From Alphaproteobacteria bacterium (GTDB lineage: Bacteria > Pseudomonadota > Alphaproteobacteria > Puniceispirillales > Puniceispirillaceae), in assembly GCA_022425485.1 (NCBI GenBank), contig JAKMFL010000057.1:1-64000 (forward strand): a DNA stretch of 64,000 nucleotides. The letters run 5' to 3'. The notes beneath the pieces are model-generated. The model was given only the letters and a program-made list of their open reading frames with translations. It was not told where the DNA came from and did not search any database. The stretch's first letter is position 1, and every line of letters starts with the position of its first letter. Positions 1 to 8,725 of the stretch are shown here, one piece after another. Made by a program: the position numbers and the translations under genes.

Positions 1-555
1 GGCCAGCTTTTGCCGCAAATAGATTTGGATATCCGTATATCAGAGACCAGAGTGCATGAAGGACATGGAATACAGATTTTAGCTGGTAATCGGCGCCAAC
101 TGGTTGGCTCGCCAAACTATCTTAGCCGTTCTGGTAGCCCTAAATTAGTTTCAGACCTAGCCGCGCATAAGCTGGTCACTGTAGAAAATGGATTGGACAG
201 CATTGAATGGCATTTCAAAGATGCCAAAGAGAATATCAGCACTTTTAAGGCGCGTGGCTATCTGCGATTAGATAGCGGCGATGCCATTCTGCGTTGTATT
301 CTAAATGATGGGGGGCTGGCGATGTTGCCAACCTACATTGTTGGGCGGCACATTAGCTCTGGTGCGCTGTTGCCGGTATTAGAAACATTGGTAGATGAGC
401 GCACCCCCATTCATGCCGTTTGGCGACAGAAAAACCACCGCCTGCCAAAAATTGAGGCATTCCTTACCTTCCTACAAAAGCTCTATGGCGATACACCCTA
501 TTGGGATGCGGTTACAGAAGAGAACAAAAAAGCCGCGATGCGGGCAGCTAAATAG
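1..555 (+). CDS. LysR-family transcriptional regulator, C-terminal part (5' end outside window)
   Basis: The reading frame is open from base 1, so the N-terminal helix-turn-helix lies outside the window. The 184 visible residues match the effector-binding domain of LysR regulators of the GcvA-like type. They include a VGSPNYL segment, a WHF segment, DSGDAILRCILNDGGLAMLPTYI-type wording around residues 95-115 and a PIHAVWRQKNHRLPKIEAF ending. The gene converges on gatB, with 14 bp between the two stops. Its target cannot be read from this fragment; the divergent partner gene that LysR regulators usually control would be left of the window. The family call is firm, the function unknown. Confidence 0.85.
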   Translation, partial: GQLLPQIDLDIRISETRVHEGHGIQILAGNRRQLVGSPNYLSRSGSPKLVSDLAAHKLVTVENGLDSIEWHFKDAKENISTFKARGYLRLDSGDAILRCILNDGGLAMLPTYIVGRHISSGALLPVLETLVDERTPIHAVWRQKNHRLPKIEAFLTFLQKLYGDTPYWDAVTEENKKAAMRAAK

Positions 556-569
556 CGCCCTACCCCCCG

Positions 570-2021
570 TTATTTCAACTTTTCTTTCAGCAATTGGTTA
601 ACCATTGCGGGGTTGGCTTGCCCGCCTGATATCTTCATTGTCTGGCCAACAAAAAAGCCAAATAACTTATCCTTACCACTGCGATATTCTTCGACCTTGT
701 CTTGATTTTCGGCCAAGACCTGATCAATTAACCCTTCAATAGCCCCGCTATCTGATACCTGCTTTAGTCCCTTTTCTTCGATAATATCTGGGGCTAGGCG
801 TCCGGTTTCAAACATCTCGGCAAACACATCTTTGGCTATCCGTCCAGAAATTGTCCCGTCCGAAATCAAGTCAACAAGTGCCCCTAAGGAAGCTGGGCTA
901 ACCGGGCTGTCTGCCAGCGTTTTTCCTGCCTTATTCAGCGCGCCAAACAGCTCTGAAGTCATCCAGTTAGCCACTAACTTTCTATCGCGCCCGTTGCTAG
1001 CCGCTTCATAAAAGCTGGCTGTCTCACGCTCTTCGGTTAGCACCGACGCATCGTAAGAAGAAAGCCCATAATCAGAGACCATACGCGCTTTAATATCATC
1101 AGGCAGTTCTGGTAGCTCGGCCTTAATTGCATCCACAAACGCGGCGGTCAGTTGCAATGGCAGCAGGTCGGGGTCTGGGAAATAGCGATAATCATGCGCA
1201 TCTTCTTTACTGCGCATCTGGCGGGTTGTGCCAGTACTGGTATCAAACAAGCGGGTTTCCTGATCAATGCTTCCCCCTGCTTCCAGCACCTCTATCTGGC
1301 GCTCTACCTCATAATCGATAGCCTGCATGATAAAGCGCACTGAGTTCAGGTTTTTGGTTTCTGTGCGCGTGCCTAGCCCCTCACCCGGGCGGCGAACCGA
1401 CACATTCACATCCGCACGCAGCGAGCCTTCTTCCATATTGCCATCACAAGTGCCCAGATACCGCAGAATAGAGCGCAACTTTTTAATATATGCACCAGCT
1501 TGCTCAGCAGAGCGCAGATCAGGATGCGAGACAATCTCCATCAGCGCCACACCAGAACGGTTCAAGTCGATATAACTCTTAGAGGGATGCTGGTCATGCA
1601 GAGATTTTCCAGCATCCTGCTCTAGATGGATGCGCTCAATGCCGATATCATGCGTGCTGCCATCCGCCAGCTCGATTACCAAAACCCCCTCACCCACAAT
1701 AGGATGTTTGAATTGGCTTATCTGATATCCTTGCGGCAAATCCGCATAAAAATAGTTTTTCCTGTCGAAAACACTGTAAAGATTGATATCTGCTTTCAGG
1801 CCTAACCCTGTTTTCACAGCTTGGTGCACACAGGCTTCATTGATTACAGGCAGCATTCCCGGCATCGCTGCATCTACGAGCGATACATTTTCATTCGGCC
1901 CTGCCCCGAAGGTAGTTGAAGAGCCTGAAAATAGCTTTGCTTGTGAGGTTACTTGAGCATGTACTTCCATGCCGATAACCACTTCCCAATCGCCTGTTTG
2001 TCCAGATACTAAATTAGACAT
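570..2021 (-). CDS. gatB: Aspartyl/glutamyl-tRNA amidotransferase subunit B
   Basis: GatB is the tRNA-binding and kinase-like subunit of GatCAB, which converts Glu-tRNA(Gln), and often Asp-tRNA(Asn), to the amidated form. The 483-residue length is normal. The family signature GMEVHAQ appears near residue 17, followed by [30 protein letters not shown] and NWMTSELFG, and the C-terminal YqeY-like tail ends in KEKLK. It is last in the minus-strand order gatC-gatA-gatB, 35 bp after gatA. Having gatCAB implies at least one missing amide-tRNA synthetase, usually GlnRS in alphaproteobacteria (established for the class, not visible here). Confidence 0.97.
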   Translation of the reverse strand: MSNLVSGQTGDWEVVIGMEVHAQVTSQAKLFSGSSTTFGAGPNENVSLVDAAMPGMLPVINEACVHQAVKTGLGLKADINLYSVFDRKNYFYADLPQGYQISQFKHPIVGEGVLVIELADGSTHDIGIERIHLEQDAGKSLHDQHPSKSYIDLNRSGVALMEIVSHPDLRSAEQAGAYIKKLRSILRYLGTCDGNMEEGSLRADVNVSVRRPGEGLGTRTETKNLNSVRFIMQAIDYEVERQIEVLEAGGSIDQETRLFDTSTGTTRQMRSKEDAHDYRYFPDPDLLPLQLTAAFVDAIKAELPELPDDIKARMVSDYGLSSYDASVLTEERETASFYEAASNGRDRKLVANWMTSELFGALNKAGKTLADSPVSPASLGALVDLISDGTISGRIAKDVFAEMFETGRLAPDIIEEKGLKQVSDSGAIEGLIDQVLAENQDKVEEYRSGKDKLFGFFVGQTMKISGGQANPAMVNQLLKEKLK

Positions 2022-2056
2022 TTGTTTGTTCTCTTCTCTTCCAACTCACTTTGACG

Positions 2057-3544
2057 CTATTGATTTATCATCGCTGCATGGCGCGGGGGTTGCCCTGCAA
2101 AGCCTGCCTGTTTTTCAAGGCATGCGGCCACCGTGTATAATGTGTCTTCTTGGAATGCGCCAGACAGCACCTGCAAGCCTAGTGGCAAGCCACTGTCACT
2201 AAAACCTGCTGGTACCGAAATTCCCGGGATACCTGCCAGATTAGCTGGCACGGTAAACACATCATTTAAATACATGGTGATAGGGTCATCTTGTTTAACC
2301 CCTAATGGAAAGGCGGCCGTTGGTGTTGCTGGCGTTAAAATAGCATCTACCTCTGTAAAGGCGTTATCAAAATCATCCTTGATAAGGCGGCGCACCTGCT
2401 GAGCCTTCAAATAATAGGCATCATAATACCCCGCCGATAGCGCATAGGTGCCGATCATTATACGGCGTTGAACCTCATCACCAAAACCAGCTGCTCTGGT
2501 CGCTTCATACATATCATCCAGCGAATGCCCCGCTTCGATGCGCGTCCCATAACGCACCCCGTCATAGCGTGCCAGATTTGAGGAAGCTTCAGCTGGGGCA
2601 ATAATATAATAGGTTGGCAGCGCATAACGGGTATGTGGCAGGGATATGGGCACTAATTCAGCGCCTGCCTCAACCAACCAGTCTTGGCCTTGTTGCCAAA
2701 GCTTGGTAATCGCTTCATCCATACTATCCATAACATATTCAGCCGGAATGCCAATTTTCATGCCCTTAACACTTGCCTGCAAGGCAGCTTGCAAATCGGG
2801 CAAACTGGCATCAGCAGAGGTGGAATCCTTTGCATCATGTCCAGCCATAGACGCAAACATCAGCGCTGAATCCGCTACATCACGGGTAAAGGGCCCTGCC
2901 TGATCCAGCGAAGAGGCAAAGGCGACAATCCCCCAGCGTGAACACCGGCCATAGGTTGGCTTCATCCCTACCACACCGCAGAAAGCTGCGGGCTGGCGAA
3001 TAGACCCCCCTGTATCGGTTCCAGTCGCAAGTAAAGCCGCACCAGCGGCTACAGCGGACGCCGATCCCCCTGACGAGCCACCCGCCGCCAAATCATCACC
3101 GCCTTGTGCACTCCATGGATTAACCGCTGCCCCAAAAACAGAGGTTTCATTCGCTGAGCCCATCGCAAATTCATCACAATTAAGCTTCCCCAGCATCACC
3201 GCACCATCTGACCAAAGCTGGCTGGTTACACTGCTTTCATATTCTGGGACAAAGCCTTTCAGGATAGCTGAGCAAGCGGTTGTTGCCACCCCTTTGGTGC
3301 AGAACAAATCCTTCACCCCAACAGGCAAGCCTTCTAACGGGCCTGCTGTGCCATCAGCAATTCGCTTATCACTTGCTGCGGCCATTTCCAGCGCTTTATC
3401 AGCTGTCATACAGACATAATTATTCAATGCTTCGGTAGCAGTAGCCGCTGAAAGATATGCATTTGTAAGTTCTGTTGCAGAAATTTCTTTATTCTGCAGG
3501 GCCGCACGCGCTTGTGTTGCGGTTAACGCTAAATAACTATTCAT
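2057..3544 (-). CDS. gatA: Glutamyl-tRNA(Gln) amidotransferase subunit A
   Basis: GatA is the amidase-signature subunit that releases ammonia from glutamine for GatB. The glycine/serine-rich amidase core is clear ([16 protein letters not shown], with the cis-Ser of the Ser-cisSer-Lys triad in [12 protein letters not shown] and the catalytic Lys in VGVKDLF). From the start chosen here the protein has 495 residues, close to the family norm. Two further in-frame ATGs lie upstream at 3565 and 3586 because a 21-bp segment is duplicated. The most upstream overlaps the gatC stop by one base and would add 14 residues of repeated MTKGNSI. The third ATG is preferred because [11 protein letters not shown] matches the normal N-terminus and AAGGGT precedes it. 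Confidence 0.95.
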   Translation of the reverse strand: MNSYLALTATQARAALQNKEISATELTNAYLSAATATEALNNYVCMTADKALEMAAASDKRIADGTAGPLEGLPVGVKDLFCTKGVATTACSAILKGFVPEYESSVTSQLWSDGAVMLGKLNCDEFAMGSANETSVFGAAVNPWSAQGGDDLAAGGSSGGSASAVAAGAALLATGTDTGGSIRQPAAFCGVVGMKPTYGRCSRWGIVAFASSLDQAGPFTRDVADSALMFASMAGHDAKDSTSADASLPDLQAALQASVKGMKIGIPAEYVMDSMDEAITKLWQQGQDWLVEAGAELVPISLPHTRYALPTYYIIAPAEASSNLARYDGVRYGTRIEAGHSLDDMYEATRAAGFGDEVQRRIMIGTYALSAGYYDAYYLKAQQVRRLIKDDFDNAFTEVDAILTPATPTAAFPLGVKQDDPITMYLNDVFTVPANLAGIPGISVPAGFSDSGLPLGLQVLSGAFQEDTLYTVAACLEKQAGFAGQPPRHAAMINQ

Positions 3545-3586
3545 TATTGAATTACCCTTGGTCATTATTGAATTACCCTTGGTCAT
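3542..3586 (-). repeat. 21-bp tandem duplication of the gatA start region
   Basis: On the minus strand two identical 21-bp units run from 3586 to 3566 and from 3565 to 3545. Each begins with ATGACC and contains AAGGGTAATTCAATA. A third ATG follows at 3544. Every unit therefore carries a ribosome-binding-like AAGGGT about 9 bases before the next ATG, so three in-frame starts share duplicated initiation signals. The unit is 7 codons, which keeps all starts in one frame. The two copies are identical, which suggests a recent or maintained duplication. Confidence 0.95.
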
Positions 3587-3873
3587 TATTCGACTACTTT
3601 TGGCACAACAAAAAACCCACTCGCCTGCTCTGGGGCATTGGCGAGTATATCGTCAACCTTATTACCATCTGTTACCTTATCCACGCGCAAGGGCAGGCTA
3701 TGGCCAGTAACACTTGCCAAAGGCTCAACATTTGCAGTATCCACCTCGCTTAACTCTTCGATCCAAGACAGAATAGCTTGCAACTCTCCAGCGATTTGTT
3801 CCTGCCGCTCTTCAGGCACATCAAGGCGCGCCAGCCGGGCAATTTTTTTAACGGTATCTTTATCAACAGACAT
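3586..3873 (-). CDS. gatC: Glutamyl-tRNA(Gln) amidotransferase subunit C
   Basis: GatC is the small belt-like subunit that holds GatA and GatB together. The 95 residues carry the family N-terminus ([15 protein letters not shown]), the central [22 protein letters not shown] and a C-terminal region ending in FFVVPKVVE. It is the first gene of gatCAB. Its TAA stop overlaps the most upstream gatA ATG by one base (TAATG), which suggests translational coupling before the gatA start was duplicated. The gene is divergent from ruvX, and both promoters must sit in the 63 bp between them. Confidence 0.95.
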   Translation of the reverse strand: MSVDKDTVKKIARLARLDVPEERQEQIAGELQAILSWIEELSEVDTANVEPLASVTGHSLPLRVDKVTDGNKVDDILANAPEQASGFFVVPKVVE

Positions 3874-3936
3874 GTTATATGACTTTCATCAGATGCAAAT
3901 AATTTTTGTATGATGTTCACCACCAGCTAATTAGCA

Positions 3937-4410
3937 GTGAGTATGCCTGTCTGCAAGCTTTACCAAACGATAGACCAGTTGTCATCAGCTCAAAGGCTAT
4001 TAGGCCTTGATATTGGCAAGAAAACGATAGGTCTTGCCATTAGTGACCCGGATTTGCGCGTAGCAACCCCATTGCGGGTGCTTTGGCGCAAAAAATTTAC
4101 CCCAGATGCGCAAGAGCTTGTGCAAACAATTTCTGAGAATAATATTGGCGGAATGGTATTTGGCTGGCCGATAAATATGGATGGCTCGCAAGGCCCATCC
4201 TGTGATTCTGTCCGTGACTTTGCCCATGCTTTTCTGCGCATAACCGATATTGCTATCAGCTTTCAAGATGAAAGACTGTCCACAAAAGCAGTAGAGCAGG
4301 AAATGATTGCCGCTGATCTCACCCGCCAGAAACGCCATTTACGTCGTGACGCGCTAGCTGCCGCTTGGATTTTGCAATCCGCACTGGATAGCCTACCTAA
4401 AAACAACTAA
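3937..4410 (+). CDS. ruvX: Putative pre-16S rRNA nuclease / Holliday junction resolvase-like RuvX (YqgF)
   Basis: This is a YqgF/RuvX family RNase H-fold protein, implicated in 16S rRNA 5' end maturation. The first catalytic Asp lies in LLGLDIGKKTIGLAISDP near residue 25. GMVFGWPINMDGSQG is the conserved GLPxxxDG-type segment, and DERLSTKAVEQ and RRDALAAAWILQ supply the remaining acidic residues. The length of 157 residues is normal with a short N-terminal extension. GTG at 3937 is used here; ATG at 3943 is two codons in. It is divergent from gatC. A 20-bp imperfect tandem repeat covers its stop codon. Confidence 0.92.
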   Translation: MSMPVCKLYQTIDQLSSAQRLLGLDIGKKTIGLAISDPDLRVATPLRVLWRKKFTPDAQELVQTISENNIGGMVFGWPINMDGSQGPSCDSVRDFAHAFLRITDIAISFQDERLSTKAVEQEMIAADLTRQKRHLRRDALAAAWILQSALDSLPKNN

Positions 4411-4438
4411 CCTTACTTAAGAACAACTAACCTTATCT
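4399..4438 (+). repeat. 20-bp imperfect tandem repeat over the ruvX stop
   Basis: Two adjacent 20-bp units (4399-4418 and 4419-4438) differ at two positions and share the core AACAACTAACCTTA. The TAA of the first core is the ruvX stop codon, so the end of the gene and its first untranslated bases are duplicated downstream. Confidence 0.85.
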
Positions 4439-4523
4439 TGCCGCCACGATAAAACAGAATTTTATTGAAATTGACGCTTCTGGCTAGACGGCAAAACCAA
4501 TTTTCGTTACAAGACATCTCAGA

Positions 4524-5498
4524 ATGAATAGTACCCTTGCACACGCGCCTGCCGCACAGCTTTCTGGTCGCCATCTATTGGGGATCGAAGGGTTGGCTGT
4601 TCCTGAAATTCAAAGCCTGCTTTCCCGCTCTAGCTATTTTGCCGATGTCATAACCGGCAAGACCAAGGATGATGGCATAGCCGATATTTTGCGGGGCATC
4701 TCGGTTGTTAATCTTTTTTTCGAAAACTCTACACGTACGCGCGTCTCTTTTGAGGTGGCCGCAAAACATCTAGGGGCATCTGTTTTAAACCTTTCTGTTT
4801 CCGGATCCTCGGTTAAAAAAGGAGAAACGCTGATAGATACTGCGGTGACGCTAAACGCCATGCATCCCGATATCTTGGTTGTTCGCCACCGTCATGCCGG
4901 AACACCGCTACTGCTTAGCAAGCATGTGGATGCGAGTGTTATTAATGCAGGGGATGGTCGGCACGAGCATCCTACACAAGCGCTGCTTGATGCCCTGACC
5001 ATCCAGCGTAAATGCGGGCAAATAGCCGGTCTGAAAATCGCCATTTGCGGAGATGTCGCAAATAGCCGCGTGGCGCGTTCTAATTTATACTTACTTGGGG
5101 CACTGGGTGCAGACGTCCATTTTGTTGCCCCCTCAACCTTGTTGCCTGCATGCATAGAACAATTCGGTGTTCCTGTGCATACAGACCTTGAAGCTGGGAT
5201 TGAAGGCGCGGATATTGTCATGATGCTGCGTTTGCAAACAGAACGAATGCAGGGGCGTGAAATTCCAAGCCAACATGAATATTTCAATTTATTTGGGCTA
5301 AATGCTGATAAATTGATGCGGGCCGCCCCCAACGCATTAGTGATGCATCCCGGCCCGATGAATAGAGGGGTTGAAATAGATTCAGTGATTGCAGATGACG
5401 CAGAAAAAAGCCTGATTTATACGCAAGTCGAAATGGGGGTTGCTGCGCGCATGGCCTGTCTTGAAGGATTGGCACTTAAAAAGTCGGAGGCAGCATGA
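4524..5498 (+). CDS. pyrB: Aspartate carbamoyltransferase, catalytic subunit
   Basis: This enzyme condenses carbamoyl phosphate with aspartate, the committed step of pyrimidine synthesis. The carbamoyl-phosphate site STRTR is at residues 69-73, HPTQ at 149-152 and HPGPMNRG at 275-282. The 324-residue length is typical, and no regulatory subunit pyrI is nearby. Its last four bases (ATGA) overlap the pyrC start, the usual alphaproteobacterial pyrB-pyrC coupling in which PyrB is thought to assemble with a dihydroorotase-like partner. Confidence 0.97.
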   Translation: MNSTLAHAPAAQLSGRHLLGIEGLAVPEIQSLLSRSSYFADVITGKTKDDGIADILRGISVVNLFFENSTRTRVSFEVAAKHLGASVLNLSVSGSSVKKGETLIDTAVTLNAMHPDILVVRHRHAGTPLLLSKHVDASVINAGDGRHEHPTQALLDALTIQRKCGQIAGLKIAICGDVANSRVARSNLYLLGALGADVHFVAPSTLLPACIEQFGVPVHTDLEAGIEGADIVMMLRLQTERMQGREIPSQHEYFNLFGLNADKLMRAAPNALVMHPGPMNRGVEIDSVIADDAEKSLIYTQVEMGVAARMACLEGLALKKSEAA

Positions 5499-6787
5499 CC
5501 AACAAATTGCTGTTTACAAACGCGCATCTAATTTGCCCCGAACAAGGGTTGGATGGTAACGGCTGGCTGGCCACAGAAGGCGATAAGATTACCGCTATCG
5601 GGAAGGGTGATAATTTTTCTGGTGCAGATAAAAATGCAGACCTTATAGATTGCAAGGGCGACATTTTGGCACCTGGCCTTGTTGATATGCGCGTTAAGTC
5701 AGGCGATCCAGGCGCTGAACATCTAGAGACGTTAAGTAGCCTTAAAGAAGCGGCGGCACATGGCGGTATTACCTCCTTTGCTATTCTGCCCTCTACCGAG
5801 CCCGTAATAGATACAGCAGCGATGATTGATAGCCTGCACCTGCGGGCAAGCCGTATCGATGGCCCCTCCCTATATTGCTATGGTGCGATAACCAAAGAGC
5901 TAGAAGATGACCAGATGGCAGAGCTAGGCATGATGGCTGGCGCAGGTGCACGCGCCTTTGCTAGTGGCTCTTTATCTGTCCAGAATGCCCAAACTATGCG
6001 CCGTATTATGACCTATGCCAGCATGCTAGACCTGCCAGTTATCCATCATTGTGAGGATAAAAGCCTGACAGAAGATGGCGATATGAACGAAGGTGAGACC
6101 TCAACACGGCTTGGCATGCTAGGTCAGCCTGCCGCAGCAGAGACAATTATCCTGCAACGCGATATTGAGCTAGCAAAACTAACTGGCGTGCATTATCACG
6201 CGGCCCATATTTCAACCGCAGGCGCAGTAGCAGCAATCCGCAAAGCCAAAACAGAGGGGGTGCGCATCACCGCGGATACCGCGCCGCCTTATTTCATGCT
6301 GAATGAGCTAGCTGTTTCTAGCTATGATGCAGCATGCAAGCTGAACCCGCCATTGCGCACCGAAGCAGACCGCCTAGCCCTGCTTGAAGGGCTACAAGAT
6401 GGAACGATAGATGCGATTGCCTCTGATCATGTCCCCGTAAATCCAGATATGAAGATGCAGCCCTTCACCCAAGCCAGCACAGGCGCTTCTGGAATTGAAT
6501 TGCTATTATGCATGACCTTGCGTTTAGTGCGCACGGGCACGCTGTCTCTTTCCCGCGCTTTTGCGCTCATAAGCCGTAATCCTGCACAAATCCTGAAATT
6601 AGAGGCAGGTACCCTAAAACCCGGCATGCCAGCCAATTTAGTGCGTATCAACCCAAATATGAGCTGGATTATCGAAGGGCGTGCGTTTAAGTCCTTATCC
6701 CGCATCACCCCCTTTGAAGGCCAGCCTGCGGAAGGCAAGGTCACAGGATTATGGATAGGCGGTGCGCCTGTCGCACGAGATAAATGA
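5495..6787 (+). CDS. pyrC: Dihydroorotase-like protein, probably non-catalytic PyrC'
   Basis: The 430-residue sequence is clearly a class I dihydroorotase-type amidohydrolase. It has the LAPGLVD strand, a HHCED segment, [10 protein letters not shown] and ASDHVPV. However, the metal-binding HxH after LVD is replaced: residues 66 and 68 are Arg and Lys ([10 protein letters not shown] instead of a D-x-H-x-H pattern). The usual TPHH segment also reads TAPPYF. In several bacteria such a copy is an inactive PyrC' that stabilises PyrB, while a second dihydroorotase does the chemistry. That second gene is not in this window. It overlaps pyrB and plsY by 4 bp each. Family certain; lack of activity inferred. 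Confidence 0.9.
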   Translation: MTNKLLFTNAHLICPEQGLDGNGWLATEGDKITAIGKGDNFSGADKNADLIDCKGDILAPGLVDMRVKSGDPGAEHLETLSSLKEAAAHGGITSFAILPSTEPVIDTAAMIDSLHLRASRIDGPSLYCYGAITKELEDDQMAELGMMAGAGARAFASGSLSVQNAQTMRRIMTYASMLDLPVIHHCEDKSLTEDGDMNEGETSTRLGMLGQPAAAETIILQRDIELAKLTGVHYHAAHISTAGAVAAIRKAKTEGVRITADTAPPYFMLNELAVSSYDAACKLNPPLRTEADRLALLEGLQDGTIDAIASDHVPVNPDMKMQPFTQASTGASGIELLLCMTLRLVRTGTLSLSRAFALISRNPAQILKLEAGTLKPGMPANLVRINPNMSWIIEGRAFKSLSRITPFEGQPAEGKVTGLWIGGAPVARDK

Positions 6788-7479
6788 GCGAATTTACCCC
6801 CGCTACACTTACGATATTAGCTGTTATTGTTGGCTATGGGCTAGGCTCCCTACCCTTTGGCCTTATTCTGACACGGCTATTCGCCAATATGGATATACGC
6901 AAATTAGGTTCTGGCAATATTGGGGCGACCAACGTGTTGCGCACGGGCCGTAAAGAACTCGCGCTCCTAACCTTGCTGCTGGATGGGGGCAAAGGGGGCT
7001 TAGCGGTGCTCATAATGGCGGCATTGGCCAGTAACGATTTGGCCAGTAGCGATTTGGCCAGTAAAGATTTAGCCAGCACCGTTTTGACCAATGGCGGTTT
7101 AGCCGGCAACGATATTGGCGCTATCGCAGGATTTGCGGCTGTTGCTGGGCATTGTTTTCCAGTTTGGCTGCGGTTTAAGGGCGGCAAAGGTGTGGCAACT
7201 GCGATAGCAACGATATGTGCGATAGATTTTCTGACCGGCCTAATGATGATTGCCTGTTGGCTTGTGGTTGCCGCTTTGTTCCGGATATCCTCGCTCGCTG
7301 CCCTTATAAGCTTTTTCTGTGCAGTTATATTTGGCTATTTTTATGCTAGCCTAACCGATATCCAGATGGGTGTTATCCTCTGTATATCTGCGTTATCGAT
7401 TGCCCGCCATCATGAAAATATCCGCCGCCTTATGGCGGGTGAAGAAGCGCGCATTTCTTTTGGTAAAAAAGGAAGCTAG
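6784..7479 (+). CDS. plsY: Acyl-phosphate:glycerol-3-phosphate acyltransferase
   Basis: PlsY is an inner-membrane enzyme that acylates glycerol-3-phosphate with acyl phosphate, the first step of phospholipid synthesis. The three conserved motifs are visible: GSLPFG near residue 21, GSGNIGATNVLRT near 40-52 and FKGGKGVAT after the repeat. Multiple hydrophobic spans follow. At 231 residues it is about 30 longer than usual. The excess equals residues 81-110, a run of six five-residue repeats (LASND, LASSD, LASKD and so on) encoded by a 15-bp minisatellite in the loop before the third motif. It overlaps pyrC by 4 bp. Confidence 0.95.
   Translation: MSEFTPATLTILAVIVGYGLGSLPFGLILTRLFANMDIRKLGSGNIGATNVLRTGRKELALLTLLLDGGKGGLAVLIMAALASNDLASSDLASKDLASTVLTNGGLAGNDIGAIAGFAAVAGHCFPVWLRFKGGKGVATAIATICAIDFLTGLMMIACWLVVAALFRISSLAALISFFCAVIFGYFYASLTDIQMGVILCISALSIARHHENIRRLMAGEEARISFGKKGS
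7024..7113 (+). repeat. 15-bp minisatellite inside plsY (six units)
   Basis: Six 15-bp units run without a gap; the first is TTGGCCAGTAACGAT and the next two differ by one or two bases. Units 4-6 are more diverged but keep TT-G/A-G/A-CC. They encode L-A-S-x-D-type pentapeptides and add 30 residues to an otherwise normal PlsY. The same TTGGCCAG core and 15-bp period recur in the array at 18632-18706. Confidence 0.92.
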
Positions 7480-7555
7480 CCTTTATTTTTACTGACCATA
7501 AGAAAAGTGACTTTTGTTTACTAAAATTTAAGCCTCTTTGTTTATGCTATCTTGC

Positions 7556-8662
7556 ATGGATGACAAAGACCTTATCGACAGATTGCGCCTTATTCGCACC
7601 AGCCATATCGGCCCAGTTACCTGCCAGCTGTTACTTCGCCGGTATAACACGCCAAAAGCAGCCTTACAGGCAATACCTGAATTATCTGCGCGGGGTGGGC
7701 GAAGATTAAAAGCATGTACAATAGAGGTTGCCGAAAAAGAGCTTAGCCAGATTCGCAAAAGCGGTGCAGAACTTATCTGCCATGGCCAAGAGCACTACCC
7801 CGCTTCTCTATACCCTTATGATGATGCCCCTTTCATACTGACCGCAAAGGGGCATACAAGCCTACTAAACAGGGCTTCATGCGCCATTGTTGGTGCGCGT
7901 AATGCTTCTATTAATGCTACCCATCTTGCCAAAAAATTGGCTGGGGAAATTGGCCAGCAAGGGTTTATTGTCACCTCTGGGTTAGCACGCGGGATAGATG
8001 CAGCTGCACATCATGGCGCACTAGCAAGCGGAACCATTGCGGTGTTGGCAAATGGCATTGATGAGATTTATCCGCCTGAGAATGCTGGCCTTTACAAAGA
8101 GATTGCCGAGCGAGGCTTGCTGATAACCGAAATGCGCTATGGCACCAAACCTTCGTCGCGCTTATTTCCCTCGCGCAATCGCATTATCGCCTCTCTATCA
8201 AAAGCTGTACTGGTTATAGAGGCGGCGTTGCGTTCAGGCTCTCTTATCACAGCAAGAGAGGCCGCAGATAGAGGGATAGAGGTCATGGCTCTGCCCGGCT
8301 CGCCACTAGACCCGCGCTCGCAAGGCACGAACGGCCTTATTCGCGATGGGGCTACATTAGTGCAAAATGTTGATGATATTTTAAATGTACTTTCCCAGAC
8401 CGACAGGATGGAAACACCGCCACCTGAGCCTTATCAAATTCCTAGCCTTGAAGTTGTAGAAATTTCTGAAAAAGAACGGACAGAAATCCATAAGAAATTG
8501 CTTGAAAATATTGCACATGATCCGATTGCAGTTGACGAATTGTGTCGCTGGTGTCATGTCTCTGCTGACATTGTACAATCTTTTCTGCTAGAATTAGAGT
8601 TAGCAGGCCAGATTCAACGGCATTCTGGAAGTCGTGTTTCGCGCCTAATTCCTAGAGATTAG
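7556..8662 (+). CDS. dprA: DNA-processing protein DprA
   Basis: DprA loads RecA onto incoming single-stranded DNA during natural transformation. The Rossmann-like core is intact: IVGARNAS, SGLARGIDAAAHHGAL, AVLANGIDEIYPPEN, LFPSRNRIIASLS and the RSGSLITA segment. A C-terminal winged helix ends at SRLIPRD. The start was set at ATG 7556 (MDDKDLIDRLRLI, matching other family N-termini); ATG 7544 and TTG 7538 are in frame upstream, and none has a strong ribosome-binding site. No other competence genes are in the window. It follows plsY as in many alphaproteobacteria. Confidence 0.93.
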   Translation: MDDKDLIDRLRLIRTSHIGPVTCQLLLRRYNTPKAALQAIPELSARGGRRLKACTIEVAEKELSQIRKSGAELICHGQEHYPASLYPYDDAPFILTAKGHTSLLNRASCAIVGARNASINATHLAKKLAGEIGQQGFIVTSGLARGIDAAAHHGALASGTIAVLANGIDEIYPPENAGLYKEIAERGLLITEMRYGTKPSSRLFPSRNRIIASLSKAVLVIEAALRSGSLITAREAADRGIEVMALPGSPLDPRSQGTNGLIRDGATLVQNVDDILNVLSQTDRMETPPPEPYQIPSLEVVEISEKERTEIHKKLLENIAHDPIAVDELCRWCHVSADIVQSFLLELELAGQIQRHSGSRVSRLIPRD

Positions 8663-8725
8663 CGCCTGAAATGATTAGGTAAAGTGCGTAACCGGCAGAC
8701 AGTGTATAAAAGGGCATCAAGCGGT

